16,855 nt of DNA from JAAZNO01 sp964508025 (GTDB lineage: Bacteria; Chloroflexota; Anaerolineae; B4-G1; SLSP01). Where the stretch lies: NCBI GenBank assembly GCA_964508025.1, contig CAZDSF010000076.1, forward strand, positions 1 through 16,855. Reading direction: 5' to 3'. The notes under the pieces were generated by a model. It ran no database searches, had not been told where the DNA came from, and was given only the letters and a program-made list of their open reading frames with translations. Below, piece after piece: positions 8,303 to 16,744 of this stretch (within the stretch, counting starts at the first letter, position 1; the number at the start of each line of letters is the position of its first letter). The translations under genes and the position numbers were made by a program.

Positions 8303-10015
8303 TCAGACTCTCGAATCCGACTCCAACGGTTCAGTACCCGGCAAGGGTGTCATGCGGATGGTGCCCACCGCGTTAAGCGCCCGCCCCAATTCGCGGATCG
8401 TCGCCTGAAGCACCATATCCACATCGCGGGAGGCGCGCAACCGATCCGAGACCTCTGCAATCAGCCGTTCGCGCGCCGCTCGACGCTGCGATTCCTCGTA
8501 CAGACGGGCGCTCTCCACGGCTGTCGCCAACTGTTCGACCAACGTCTCCATCAAGGTAACTTCTTCTGGCGTCCATGCGCCAGCTTCCGCAGACTTCCGC
8601 CCATCAATGACGCCGATGACTTCACCGCGCACCCGCAGCGGCAGCGCCAACGTCAGCGCCGGATCCTCATCGCCGTAAGTGGGCGCGCCCAGATCCAGCG
8701 CCGCCTGCATCTCAGGTCGCCAGAGTTCGCGCGCTTCGACAACGTCGCCGCTGCTGACATAGCTGAGCGCGAAGTCTTGTTGCAAGACCTCTTTCCAGGT
8801 GACACGGCTCAAGTCAGCCAGGTTACGGCGTTCACTCTCCACACGGGCTTCGAGTCGCTGGAACAACCGAGCATTGCTGACCGCCACCGCCACCTGGTCG
8901 GCCAGGGCTTGCAACACCAACAGCTCTTCCTCATCGAATGCCTGGGGCGATTTGCTCTGCACATCCAGAACGCCGATAACGGTGTTGTGCGCGCGCAAAG
9001 GCAACGACGCCTCCGCGCGAGTCTCAGGCAAGTCAGGATTGTCGAAGAAGATGGCATCGGTTCCAACCTCCGAAGAGATGCGCGCGCGACCCTGCGCCGC
9101 GACATACCCGACCATGCCCTGCGCCCCCACCTTCATGCGATAGCCGCGCGCCAACATGCGCCGCCCACCTTCACTGGATGCCGCCTGCAACACAGCCCAT
9201 TCCTCCGCCTCGTCGAGCAGGAAGATACCGACATGATAGAAGCCAAAGCTCGCCGCGATAACGCTCGCCGCCTTTTCCAGGAAACGCTGGGGATCGTCTT
9301 GGATCGAGGCTGCTTCTTGAGATATCGCGGATGTGGCACCAAGATAGCTGACGCGCCGCACCAGTTCTGCAGTGCGCTCAGATACCAGCGTATCCAGCTG
9401 CTGTTGCCGCGCTTCCAAGTCCTGCGCATACTGCCGCATCTGCAACAGCGCGTGATTCAAGCCGCGCACCGCCAATCCCAGGAGAATGGCGACGGTAAGG
9501 AAGATAGCAGCGTAAGTGACCCACTGCGTCACGCCAACCGGTTGCGCAAGCGGCGGCGGCAACAAACCGCGCATCTCGCCCAAGAGCAACAGCAAGAGCG
9601 CTGTCAATACCAGACCGGTGAACACCATCAGCCCCCGCACGCCGAGCAACAATCCCGAAATGACCACCGAAAGCACGAAAATAGAGACGATGGGGGCGCG
9701 TAGGGTGCCGGCAAAGTATCCCGAGCTAACAGCCACCCCAAAAATGAGGATGTTGAGGATCAGACTTACCAGCTGCACCTGCCCCCACCGCATCATGAAC
9801 CACAGGAGCAGCGAAGCGAATGCCGCAATCACCACCGTAGCCAGCACCCCGGTCGTGGCGCCGCGCGCCGCCAGCGTAATCGCCGCAGCCAATAAGCCGA
9901 TTACAATCAACGCTAACAAGATAACATTGAGCAGGCCAGCAATGCGCGTTTTCTCAGCGTCATCGGCAAACACCGGCGGCGCAAAAAAAGCTTTGAAGCG
10001 TGTCCACAACGTCAT
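8303..10015 (-). CDS. Six-helix membrane receptor with two GAF domains and incomplete-GAF tail
   Basis: This 570-residue protein starts at ATG 10015, overlapping the previous TGA as ATGA, with AGGAGG at 10022-10027, 6 bases upstream. The head PPVFADDAEKTRIAGLLN (13-30) is shared with sibling receptors. Hydrophobic helices fall at about 27-50, 55-75, 80-97, 108-126, 127-147 and 164-186. A coiled coil with SERTAELVRRVSYL (212-225) links to GAF1 (240-385; DNPDLPETRAEASLPL) and GAF2 (400-505; conserved W407). The tail RERLIAEVSDRLRAS to TIRM (516-555) matches the start of a GAF domain and then stops. No enzymatic domain is seen. The compact membrane part without large loops suggests it senses the membrane state or a small hydrophobic ligand; that is inference. 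The MASE-type integral sensor domains are a functional analogy only. Confidence 0.92.
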   Translation of the reverse strand: MTLWTRFKAFFAPPVFADDAEKTRIAGLLNVILLALIVIGLLAAAITLAARGATTGVLATVVIAAFASLLLWFMMRWGQVQLVSLILNILIFGVAVSSGYFAGTLRAPIVSIFVLSVVISGLLLGVRGLMVFTGLVLTALLLLLLGEMRGLLPPPLAQPVGVTQWVTYAAIFLTVAILLGLAVRGLNHALLQMRQYAQDLEARQQQLDTLVSERTAELVRRVSYLGATSAISQEAASIQDDPQRFLEKAASVIAASFGFYHVGIFLLDEAEEWAVLQAASSEGGRRMLARGYRMKVGAQGMVGYVAAQGRARISSEVGTDAIFFDNPDLPETRAEASLPLRAHNTVIGVLDVQSKSPQAFDEEELLVLQALADQVAVAVSNARLFQRLEARVESERRNLADLSRVTWKEVLQQDFALSYVSSGDVVEARELWRPEMQAALDLGAPTYGDEDPALTLALPLRVRGEVIGVIDGRKSAEAGAWTPEEVTLMETLVEQLATAVESARLYEESQRRAARERLIAEVSDRLRASRDVDMVLQATIRELGRALNAVGTIRMTPLPGTEPLESDSRV

Positions 10016-11904
10016 TGCGCGCCTCCTACCATTTCATCCTCCAGGGTCTCACCTCGTTGCGGCGGCATCAGGCGCACCACCACATCCTCCAGATTCAAAG
10101 CCTGGCGGATCTCGCGCGCAGAAGTTTTAAGCACGGTCTCGAGCAATAGCGATTCGCGCATCCGCGCCGTGACCTCGCCGATAAGGCGCTCGCGTACAGC
10201 GCGCAACTGGGTATCGTGATACAGACGCGCCCCTTCCAGGGCAACGCCCAACTGATCCATCAGCGTCTCCAGCAAGGCGAGTTCTTCAGGCGTCCAAATT
10301 GCATTCGCATCGGACTTGTGGACGCGCATAACGCCGACAATGGCATCGCGCACTTTCACCGGCAGCGCCACCGTCGCGGCATCAACCTGAACAACCTGTC
10401 CCAAACGTCCTACCTCCCGCAACATTAGCGCGCCATCCTGGTTTTCGGGCGCCGGCGTCTCTCGCAGATTTCCCTTGACATCTGCGCCATAATGCAGCAT
10501 ACGCCGTTCGCGCAGCAGTTGCCGCCAGGCTTGCTGCGAAAGCGCACCATAGGCGCGCCGCTCAGCCTCCAACGATGCCTGCGCTTCCGCAAAGAGATGC
10601 GCATTATCCAACGCCACCGCGATTTGATCCGCCATCGTCTGCAAAGCAAGGAGGCGCGCTTCATCAAAGGCATTGGGAAGCACATCCTGCACCGAGAGCG
10701 CCCCCAGCACCTTGCCGCGCGACCGCAACGGCAGCGCCGCTTCGGAGCGCGTCTCAGGCAAATACGGGTTAGAGAGGCGCACAGCATCCGCTTCTGCTTG
10801 CGAAGCCACGCGCGCGTTGGCATTGGCAATACTCCAACCAATCATGCCTTCGCCCACCCGCATCCGATGGTGGGCCGCCAGCATGGCCCGCCCGGCGGCG
10901 CCGGTGCCGGCGCGCAACTCCGCCCACTCTCCCGCCTCATCCACCAGGAACAGGCCCACGTAATACAACCCAAAGCGCTCGCGGATAATCTCCACCGACT
11001 CAGCCGTTAACATGTTGATATCCAAAATGGCAGCGGTTGCCTGGCTCACTTCCGCGCCGGCCTGAAGGTAAGCCGTGCGACGTTCAAGATCGCGCGTGCG
11101 CGCATTGACCTGCGCTTCCATCTCACTATAGGAATGCAAGATCTCTACCGCCATGCGGTTGAAAGTCCGCGCCAACAGACTCAGTTCATCTTCGCCAATT
11201 GCCGGAATCGAAACCTGGAAATCACCCTGAGCGAAAGCCTCCGCCCCAGTACGCAGCTCGGCCACAGGCCGGGAGATGCTGCGCTCCACAACCGCAGCCA
11301 GCAGCAGCGAAGCCAGAATCACCCCCACCATACTGCCAATGATGACGTTAAGGCGCCGTTGCGATTCTGCGCGCACCGCTGCATTGGCGACTTCCAGCCG
11401 GCGCTGGCTCTGCGTGACCACCCGTTCAATCTGCACGCTGATATCATTGCTCAGCCGTTGCGCCTGGAACTCCAGGGTAACAACCTGCGTAGCGTCGCCC
11501 GCCACGCGCGCCTGGCGAATCTCCAGAATCAGAGCCTCGTATGTGCGCAGGCCCTCGCGCAATTGCTGTACCCGCTGTTGCTGGCGAGGATCATCGAGCA
11601 AAGCCTGCGCCTCTTCTAGCGCTTCGAGCGCGCGCACCACATCATCGAGCGCCTCGTAGGGCCCCGGCACCGTATCGCGCAAGTAGCGCAGCAAATTGGC
11701 CCGAGACGCAGCGACCCGCACGGCGGCGCTGAGCAACAGCCGGTTAGCCTGCACATCCACATCCACGATCTGCTGTAGCTGCGCCGTCAAACTGAGATGG
11801 TCGAAGATGATCAGCGGCAGCGAAGCCGCCATCAACACGATCAGGATGATAAAGCCGCCGAAAATCCGCTGGCGCACCGACAGGCGACGTAAGAAACGGG
11901 TCAT
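10012..11904 (-). CDS. Transmembrane receptor with extracytoplasmic helical domain, HAMP, two GAF domains and incomplete-GAF tail
   Basis: From ATG 11904 it has 630 residues. GAGGAG at 11911-11916 lies 6 bases before this ATG but only 3 before the ATG at 11907, so 11904 is preferred; the frame extends to a TTG at 11949 inside the previous gene, which lacks support. Order: a basic start (TRFLRRLSVRQR), TM1 about 14-35, a mostly helical outer region 36-185 rich in Gln, Arg and Ala (four-helix-bundle-like, as in chemoreceptors), TM2 186-206, HAMP 207-260 (ISRPVAELRTG, QGDFQVSIP, DELSLLARTFNRM), coiled coil (NARTRDLERRTAYL), GAF1 293-438 (NPYLPETRSEAALPL), GAF2 450-563, and the tail RERLIGEVTARM to VVVRL. 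It resembles a chemoreceptor or kinase front half with the methyl-accepting or kinase part replaced by GAFs. It follows the lipoprotein gene by 20 bases, so it may be the receptor that reads that binding protein. Confidence 0.92.
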   Translation of the reverse strand: MTRFLRRLSVRQRIFGGFIILIVLMAASLPLIIFDHLSLTAQLQQIVDVDVQANRLLLSAAVRVAASRANLLRYLRDTVPGPYEALDDVVRALEALEEAQALLDDPRQQQRVQQLREGLRTYEALILEIRQARVAGDATQVVTLEFQAQRLSNDISVQIERVVTQSQRRLEVANAAVRAESQRRLNVIIGSMVGVILASLLLAAVVERSISRPVAELRTGAEAFAQGDFQVSIPAIGEDELSLLARTFNRMAVEILHSYSEMEAQVNARTRDLERRTAYLQAGAEVSQATAAILDINMLTAESVEIIRERFGLYYVGLFLVDEAGEWAELRAGTGAAGRAMLAAHHRMRVGEGMIGWSIANANARVASQAEADAVRLSNPYLPETRSEAALPLRSRGKVLGALSVQDVLPNAFDEARLLALQTMADQIAVALDNAHLFAEAQASLEAERRAYGALSQQAWRQLLRERRMLHYGADVKGNLRETPAPENQDGALMLREVGRLGQVVQVDAATVALPVKVRDAIVGVMRVHKSDANAIWTPEELALLETLMDQLGVALEGARLYHDTQLRAVRERLIGEVTARMRESLLLETVLKTSAREIRQALNLEDVVVRLMPPQRGETLEDEMVGGAQ

Positions 11905-11910
11905 CATAGT

Positions 11911-11916
11911 CTCCTC
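11911..11916 (-). promoter_or_regulatory. Shine-Dalgarno GAGGAG of the HAMP/GAF receptor
   Basis: The site is 6 bases before ATG 11904 and 3 before ATG 11907. The wider spacing is more usual, so 11904 is chosen; the difference is one residue. Confidence 0.65.
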
Positions 11917-11924
11917 ATCACGAG

Positions 11925-12935
11925 CTAATCCGTTGTAGCCAGCTCCCAAATGGTATTCGTATACACCGCATCGGGAGGCAGCGCTCCCGATAAAATCTCA
12001 TACCGCAACAGCGTATCTGTCACGCGCAACACATCCGTGCGCTCGGTGTACCCCAAAGGGCGCGTGGATGAAATCTGCACCAGTGCAGCGATTTCGCGCA
12101 TCATCGAGAGCTGATGCTGGCGAGTCTGCATCCCGCTAACATCATACCTGAGCACAATGTCTACAGCTTCTTCGGGATTGTCAATCGCATATTGCCAGCC
12201 GCGCAACGAAGCCCGCAACATACGGACGCACAGATCCGCATTCTGCTCCACCATCTGCCGTGTGGTGAACAAAATGTCGCCGGGAAAATCTAACCCGTAG
12301 TTAGCATAATCAATGATGTTGAGCATATCCGGCGTCAACCCGCTCTCCAGAACCACGTAATATTCATTGTAGATCATCGCCGAAGCCACATCCAGATCGC
12401 CAGAAAGAAAAGCATCCATGCTGAAGCCCTGCGACACCTTCTCAAATCTATCCGGCGTGAGGCCCTGCTGCGCAGCCAGCGCGCTGAATTGAGCTTCCCA
12501 GCTGCCCACCCACACCCCCACACGCTTGTTGACAAAATCGGTAGGAGCATTAATGCCCGAATCACGGCGCGCGAGCAACAGCAACCCATTCTGCTGCTGG
12601 ATCTGCGCAATGCTGATCACCGGTTCACCTTGCTGCACGGCCACCACCAGATCTGCCAACATGCTCGTGGCAAATTCAGCGTTGCCAGCGAGAACCGTGG
12701 AAACAGGAGAGATGTCTGGCCCACCGGGGCGAATCATCAGGTTGATTCCCTCATCCGCGTACCAGCCTTTTTCGAGAGCAACATAGTAGCCGGCAAACTG
12801 CGCCTGGGGCACCCACTGCAACTGCAAGGTCACGGTTTCTATCGCCGCAGTTGGCTCAGGAGTAGCAGGCCCGCTACAACCGACCAGCCAGAGCAACACA
12901 AACATCACCCCGCTAATGCTACGCCAGATTTTCAA
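11925..12935 (-). CDS. NMT1/THI5-like substrate-binding lipoprotein
   Basis: The gene is read from TTG 12935, giving 336 residues. AGGAGG at 12943-12948 lies 7 bases upstream, and the start yields a textbook lipoprotein leader: KIWR, a hydrophobic stretch, then the lipobox LVGC with the modified cysteine at residue 20. A longer frame from TTG 12977 has no comparable Shine-Dalgarno and spoils the leader. The mature part opens with VTLQLQWVPQAQFAGYYVALEKGWYADEG split over two strands and a helix, the hallmark of the NMT1/THI5 family, which binds pyrimidine or other vitamin-related precursors (ThiY, RibY) or serves as a sensor input. The protein would sit on the outer face of the membrane. No permease or ATPase gene lies beside it, so presenting a ligand to a neighbouring receptor is at least as likely as transport. 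The ligand cannot be named from sequence. Confidence 0.92.
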   Translation of the reverse strand: MKIWRSISGVMFVLLWLVGCSGPATPEPTAAIETVTLQLQWVPQAQFAGYYVALEKGWYADEGINLMIRPGGPDISPVSTVLAGNAEFATSMLADLVVAVQQGEPVISIAQIQQQNGLLLLARRDSGINAPTDFVNKRVGVWVGSWEAQFSALAAQQGLTPDRFEKVSQGFSMDAFLSGDLDVASAMIYNEYYVVLESGLTPDMLNIIDYANYGLDFPGDILFTTRQMVEQNADLCVRMLRASLRGWQYAIDNPEEAVDIVLRYDVSGMQTRQHQLSMMREIAALVQISSTRPLGYTERTDVLRVTDTLLRYEILSGALPPDAVYTNTIWELATTD

Positions 12936-12942
12936 TGCAGAT

Positions 12943-12948
12943 CCTCCT
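12943..12948 (-). promoter_or_regulatory. Shine-Dalgarno AGGAGG that fixes the TTG start of the lipoprotein
   Basis: A perfect AGGAGG lies 7 bases before TTG 12933-12935. It decides the start: no ATG in this frame gives a complete lipoprotein leader, and the in-frame TTG at 12977 has no site. A TTG start usually lowers expression compared with ATG. Confidence 0.8.
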
Positions 12949-12980
12949 ACACTACAAAACGCCCGGTGAAAAGGCAATGG

Positions 12981-14627
12981 CTACAATTCCAGAGCCGCTT
13001 CGCCCAGCCAGATCTCGGTCTCGACGCCCAACTCGCCAGAAATCTCGCGGACGATAGCCTGCAAAATCCGATCGAGTTCCAGCGATTCACGCATTCGGGC
13101 GGTAATCTCGCCGGTAAGCCGTTCACGCGCCGCGCGCCGCTGGGTGTCCTGATACAGCCGCGCGCTATCGAGCGCCGCGCCCAGTTGCTCAGTCAAAGTT
13201 TCCAACAATCCCATCTCCGCTGCAGTCCACGGCGCAGCTGCATCCTCTTTGGCAAGTTCCACCACCCCAATCGCCTGCCCACGGATGATGATCGGAACAG
13301 TCACAGTCGCCCCATCCGCAACAGGCGGCTCAGAGATCGGCTGCAGCTGTTTGTTGGCATAACTATAGCCAGAGGTCAATCTGGCGCGCAGCAATTGCGC
13401 CCAGGCTTCACGCTCAAGTTCACCGTAAGCGCGCCGTTCGGCCTCTAGCGCTGCCTGGTTGGCAGCAAACAGCCGGGCATTATCCAGGCCCACAGCAATC
13501 TGATCGGCAAGCGTTCCCAACGCGCGTACCATCATCTCAGAAAAGCCGCCAATCTGGATACTTTGGGCGCTCAACACTCCCAGCACACGGTTACGCGCGA
13601 CCAATGGCAATACCATCGCCGAGCGTGTCTCAGGCAGCAGCACGGCATCATCCAGCTCGCCTGACGCACGTACATCCTGACGCAGTTGTATCTCGGTGTT
13701 CGCCACGCACCATCCCACCAGCGTGTCACGTCTCACTGGCAAACGCAATGCCGGATCAAGCAACGTTGCATGCGCCCCCGCATCTCCGCGCAGTTCCAGC
13801 CACTCGCCTTTCTCATCCAGGGTGAAGACAGCCACATGGTACAGCTCAAAATGCTGGTGAATGGACTCAACAGCCTGCCGAATCAGCCGTTCAATATCCA
13901 GAACCGCAACCGCGCGGCCAATTTCCGCCGCGGCCTGTAAATACGCCGAACGTCGCTCAAGATCAGCGGTGCGTTCCGCCACCCGTTGCTCCAGGGAATC
14001 GCGCAACGCCTGCAACTCGCGGTTGGTCATTGCTTGTATCTGCTCATGCTGATGCGCACGCGCCAACAATTGGGTCAAGCTATGCGTCATGAGAAAAATC
14101 ATCAGCGCCGATAAAGAGAAAGTCGCAATCAGCGTACTCGCCATCGCTGCTGGCGTGATCACAGCCGGATCAATCGTAATCCAGCCGGCCGTTTCCGCGT
14201 GGCCCACAGCAAGCACAGCCGCGATGCTCAACCCACCAAAAATCAGGCCCACCCGGCCGCCCGAAAGCAGGCTGGCAATGGTGATAATGACAACAAACAG
14301 CACCGGCCCAGGCCCATTGATGCCGCTGTAGCCTATGGTAATGCCCAACACCACCAACCAGAGCAATGCCGAAAGTAACAGGGTTATCGAGCGCACATGG
14401 CCCCGCCAGATGGCAATCAACATCCCCACCTGGATCACAGCCAGAAAACCGTTGATTGCCCACGTAGGGCGCGGGTCAGGATTGGTGAAGGGCGAAGCAA
14501 TGCTGCTGAGAAGCTCCAGGGTCAACGCGCCCAACAGGATAATGTTGAGCAGCGCCGCAACGCGGGTCTTTTCCTCATCGCCTTCGAACACAGGGCCGGC
14601 AAGAACTCGTCGCACTCGGTCGAGCAT
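12981..14627 (-). CDS. Membrane receptor with two GAF domains and incomplete-GAF tail
   Basis: From ATG 14627 it has 548 residues; AAGGA at 14635-14639 is 7 bases upstream. A GTG at 14642 would add 5 residues but has no clear site. The head GPVFEGDEEKTRVAALLN (residues 11-28) precedes about six helices (roughly 27-45, 56-74, 80-100, 108-122, 125-142 and 160-183). A coiled coil (QRVAERTADLERRSAYL, near 214-230) leads to GAF1 (about 240-387) and GAF2 (about 398-495; EREAWAQLL), then the tail RERLTGEITARM to TEIWL. GAF1 is more divergent than its siblings: the usual NPxLPETRSE reads DDAVLLPETRSAM and the RAGTG strand reads RGDAGA. The gene lies 18 bases after the cysteine-rich membrane protein and 45 bases before the lipoprotein start. 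No output domain is seen. Confidence 0.92.
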   Translation of the reverse strand: MLDRVRRVLAGPVFEGDEEKTRVAALLNIILLGALTLELLSSIASPFTNPDPRPTWAINGFLAVIQVGMLIAIWRGHVRSITLLLSALLWLVVLGITIGYSGINGPGPVLFVVIITIASLLSGGRVGLIFGGLSIAAVLAVGHAETAGWITIDPAVITPAAMASTLIATFSLSALMIFLMTHSLTQLLARAHQHEQIQAMTNRELQALRDSLEQRVAERTADLERRSAYLQAAAEIGRAVAVLDIERLIRQAVESIHQHFELYHVAVFTLDEKGEWLELRGDAGAHATLLDPALRLPVRRDTLVGWCVANTEIQLRQDVRASGELDDAVLLPETRSAMVLPLVARNRVLGVLSAQSIQIGGFSEMMVRALGTLADQIAVGLDNARLFAANQAALEAERRAYGELEREAWAQLLRARLTSGYSYANKQLQPISEPPVADGATVTVPIIIRGQAIGVVELAKEDAAAPWTAAEMGLLETLTEQLGAALDSARLYQDTQRRAARERLTGEITARMRESLELDRILQAIVREISGELGVETEIWLGEAALEL

Positions 14628-14645
14628 AGCAGGTTCCTTCACAAG

Positions 14646-15137
14646 TTATTTGTCCTTACGCCAGGGACAATTCTCGGCGTTTTCACATGTGGCGCAGCTG
14701 TGTTTGCCTGAAATATACGGCAAAATCACAAACGCCAGCACACAGAACAGCGCCAGCTGTACCACCGTCAACCACGAGAAGGCCGTTACCAACAGGTAGA
14801 GACCTCCAAGAGGGGGCACAAACCAAACCGGGAACAGGACCGCCACATAGCGTTTGAACTGCTTCGCAAAGCGAGCTGGCGACTGTGGCTTGAAAATCCC
14901 CGCAAAGACGTGATAGCCGCTGAGACACGTCCCCGCATGATAGCGGAAACAATAGGGGCAGATCAGCCTGATGAAGAGCAGCAACGAGAGTACGCAATAA
15001 GCCAGATACAGCCAGGTCAAGGGCAACCACACCGCAGAAAGGATCCACGCCCCCAACGCATACATGATAACCATCTTGGCATTGTCGCGTACAAAATCCA
15101 CCGGCGAGGGTGATTTTGACATAGCGGCTTCGGTCAT
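14646..15137 (-). CDS. Small four-helix membrane protein with two cysteine clusters, function unknown
   Basis: I do not recognise the family. The 163-residue protein starts at ATG 15137, overlapping the previous TGA as ATGA, with GGAGGG at 15144-15149, 6 bases upstream. Helices lie at about 22-40, 42-58, 95-117 and 120-140. Cysteines form two groups: C60-x2-C63-x7-C71 (CPYCFRYHAGTC) after helix 2, and C148-x2-C151-x5-C157 (CATCENAENCPW) at the C-terminus, with His67 and His147 nearby. The basic residues in the 59-95 loop and at the C-terminus put both groups on the cytoplasmic side by the positive-inside rule, so they could together hold a metal or iron-sulfur site, or act as redox thiols. 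Placement between two GAF receptors suggests an accessory role. It could equally be a membrane redox or assembly protein of unrelated function. Confidence 0.88.
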   Translation of the reverse strand: MTEAAMSKSPSPVDFVRDNAKMVIMYALGAWILSAVWLPLTWLYLAYCVLSLLLFIRLICPYCFRYHAGTCLSGYHVFAGIFKPQSPARFAKQFKRYVAVLFPVWFVPPLGGLYLLVTAFSWLTVVQLALFCVLAFVILPYISGKHSCATCENAENCPWRKDK

Positions 15138-16744
15138 GCAGCACCCTCCGGATTCGATTGCGGCTCCACCAGGCGCACACTGACCCTGGATACCCCCAGG
15201 GCTTCTCCCAACTCACGCGCGGCCATCTGCAACACCCATTCCACATCCAGCGACTCGCGCATCCGACTTGTCACTTCGCCGATCAGCCGCTCCTGCGCTG
15301 CGCGCTGCTGTGTATCCTGATACAACCGCGCGCTATCTAGCGCCAGACCGAGCTGGTCAATCAACGTTTGTAGCAACGCGATTTCTTCCTTCGTCCACGC
15401 ATGACCCTCAGCGTCGCGGTGCAAATTCACCTGACCGATAGTCGCGCCGCGCACAGTGATTGGAAGCGCCAGCGTTGGAAGCCCCTCATCTGCGCTTGCT
15501 GCTGCGCCTCGAAGAATAGGGATCACCTGCTGATTCACGTAGCTGTAGCCCAATAACAACTGCTCGCGAACTGCATTGGCCCACGCCTCGCGGCTGATTT
15601 CGCCATAAGCGCGCCGCTCAGCTTCCAACGTGCTCTGCGTCTCCGAGAACAAACGCGCATTATCCAGCGCCACCGCGACTTGATCGGCCAATGTCTGCAA
15701 CACAGCCACCGCGTCCGCATCAAAAACGCCGGTGCGGTCGCTCTGCGCGCTCAGAGCGCCGATCACGCGCCCGCGCGCAATGAGCGGCAACACCGCCTCA
15801 GAGCGGGTCTCGGGCAAGTCCGGATGCCCAATCCGTTGACTAAAATTGCCGGTATCTTGCGCCACGCGCGCCTGCGTGTGCTTGACACACCAACCGACCA
15901 TGGAATCCTCATCAACTTTGAGCCGGAATTTCTGCTCCTGCAGTAACCGCCCCACCTCGCCTGTGCCGGCGCGAAATTCAGCCCACTGCCCACTAGCATC
16001 CAGCAAAAACAGCGCCACATGATAGAGATCGAAACGATCACGGATCAGATCCACCACGCGCCGCAGTAGCAGCTCGGTTTCGAGAATCGAGGTCACAACG
16101 CGGCCAGTTTGCGCAGTGGCTTCCAGGTAAGCCGAGCGCCGCTCCAGATCCTGTGTGCGCGCCGCCACCTGGAGTTCCAGTGACTCGCGCAGCGCCTCCA
16201 ACTCCTGATTGGCCCTGATTTGCGCCTGCTCATTGCGGCGGGCGCGTTCCAGCGCGGCAGCCAGGCTACTGACCGCATAGCGCAGTAGCAGGCCGATGAT
16301 GACAAAAATCGTACTATTGGCGATCAAATCAAAGAGTGGGGCCTCTTCGCCAGGCGCGATCAAGCCGATTTCGCCGCCATACCACACTGCCAGAAGCGCC
16401 GCAACGCTCAAGATGAGCATAATCATCGTGGCGCGCTGGCCCAACAGCAGGCTGGCAATCACAATGCACAGCAAATAGCCCACTGCGGTCGAGTTACTCA
16501 CGCCGCCAAAAGTGTAGAGCGCGAAGGTGATGAGCGCGAACACCAACACCACCAACGAAACACTGACCGCGCGCACATGGCCGCGCCACAACACAAAACG
16601 CAGCCCCAGCGCCGCTAACAGCAACATGCCCAAAATGGAGAGCGTAACCCAATTACTCAGAAAACTGACCGGCGATAACAGAAACATCCCCAGTCCCGCA
16701 ACCAAAACACTGCCAAAGATCACATGCAGCATGACGCTGGTCAA
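15134..16744 (-). CDS. Membrane/GAF receptor, open part downstream of an in-frame amber codon (possible pseudogene)
   Basis: The open frame of 536 codons runs from TTG 16744, directly after a TAG at 16745-16747, to TGA 15134-15136. The original start is clearly ATG 16816 (see the separate entry). The protein has about six helices (near 5-23, 31-53, 58-79, 86-101, 106-125 and 138-158), a coiled coil (AARTQDLERRSAYL, 194-207), GAF1 (215-366; GHPDLPETRSEAVLPL), GAF2 (375-475; SREAWAN, GYSYVNQQ) and the tail QERLIGEVTSRMRES to VSVRLVEP (484-528). The rest of the gene shows no decay: the frame is intact and the motifs match siblings. No Shine-Dalgarno precedes TTG 16744 or ATG 16732, so product made here would need stop-restart coupling, readthrough, or a sequence error to be corrected. 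No output domain is present. Confidence 0.85.
   Translation of the reverse strand: MTSVMLHVIFGSVLVAGLGMFLLSPVSFLSNWVTLSILGMLLLAALGLRFVLWRGHVRAVSVSLVVLVFALITFALYTFGGVSNSTAVGYLLCIVIASLLLGQRATMIMLILSVAALLAVWYGGEIGLIAPGEEAPLFDLIANSTIFVIIGLLLRYAVSSLAAALERARRNEQAQIRANQELEALRESLELQVAARTQDLERRSAYLEATAQTGRVVTSILETELLLRRVVDLIRDRFDLYHVALFLLDASGQWAEFRAGTGEVGRLLQEQKFRLKVDEDSMVGWCVKHTQARVAQDTGNFSQRIGHPDLPETRSEAVLPLIARGRVIGALSAQSDRTGVFDADAVAVLQTLADQVAVALDNARLFSETQSTLEAERRAYGEISREAWANAVREQLLLGYSYVNQQVIPILRGAAASADEGLPTLALPITVRGATIGQVNLHRDAEGHAWTKEEIALLQTLIDQLGLALDSARLYQDTQQRAAQERLIGEVTSRMRESLDVEWVLQMAARELGEALGVSRVSVRLVEPQSNPEGAA

Noticed and set aside
8291..9703. A 470-codon open frame on the plus strand
   Set aside because: It is antisense to the membrane/GAF receptor at 8303-10015, has a low-complexity basic composition and no fold or start signal that I can support.
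530..16744. Bilin, heme or other cofactor sites in the GAF domains
   Set aside because: Cysteines such as those in GWC and GAC occur in only some copies, and no known chromophore or heme motif is present, so no cofactor is claimed.
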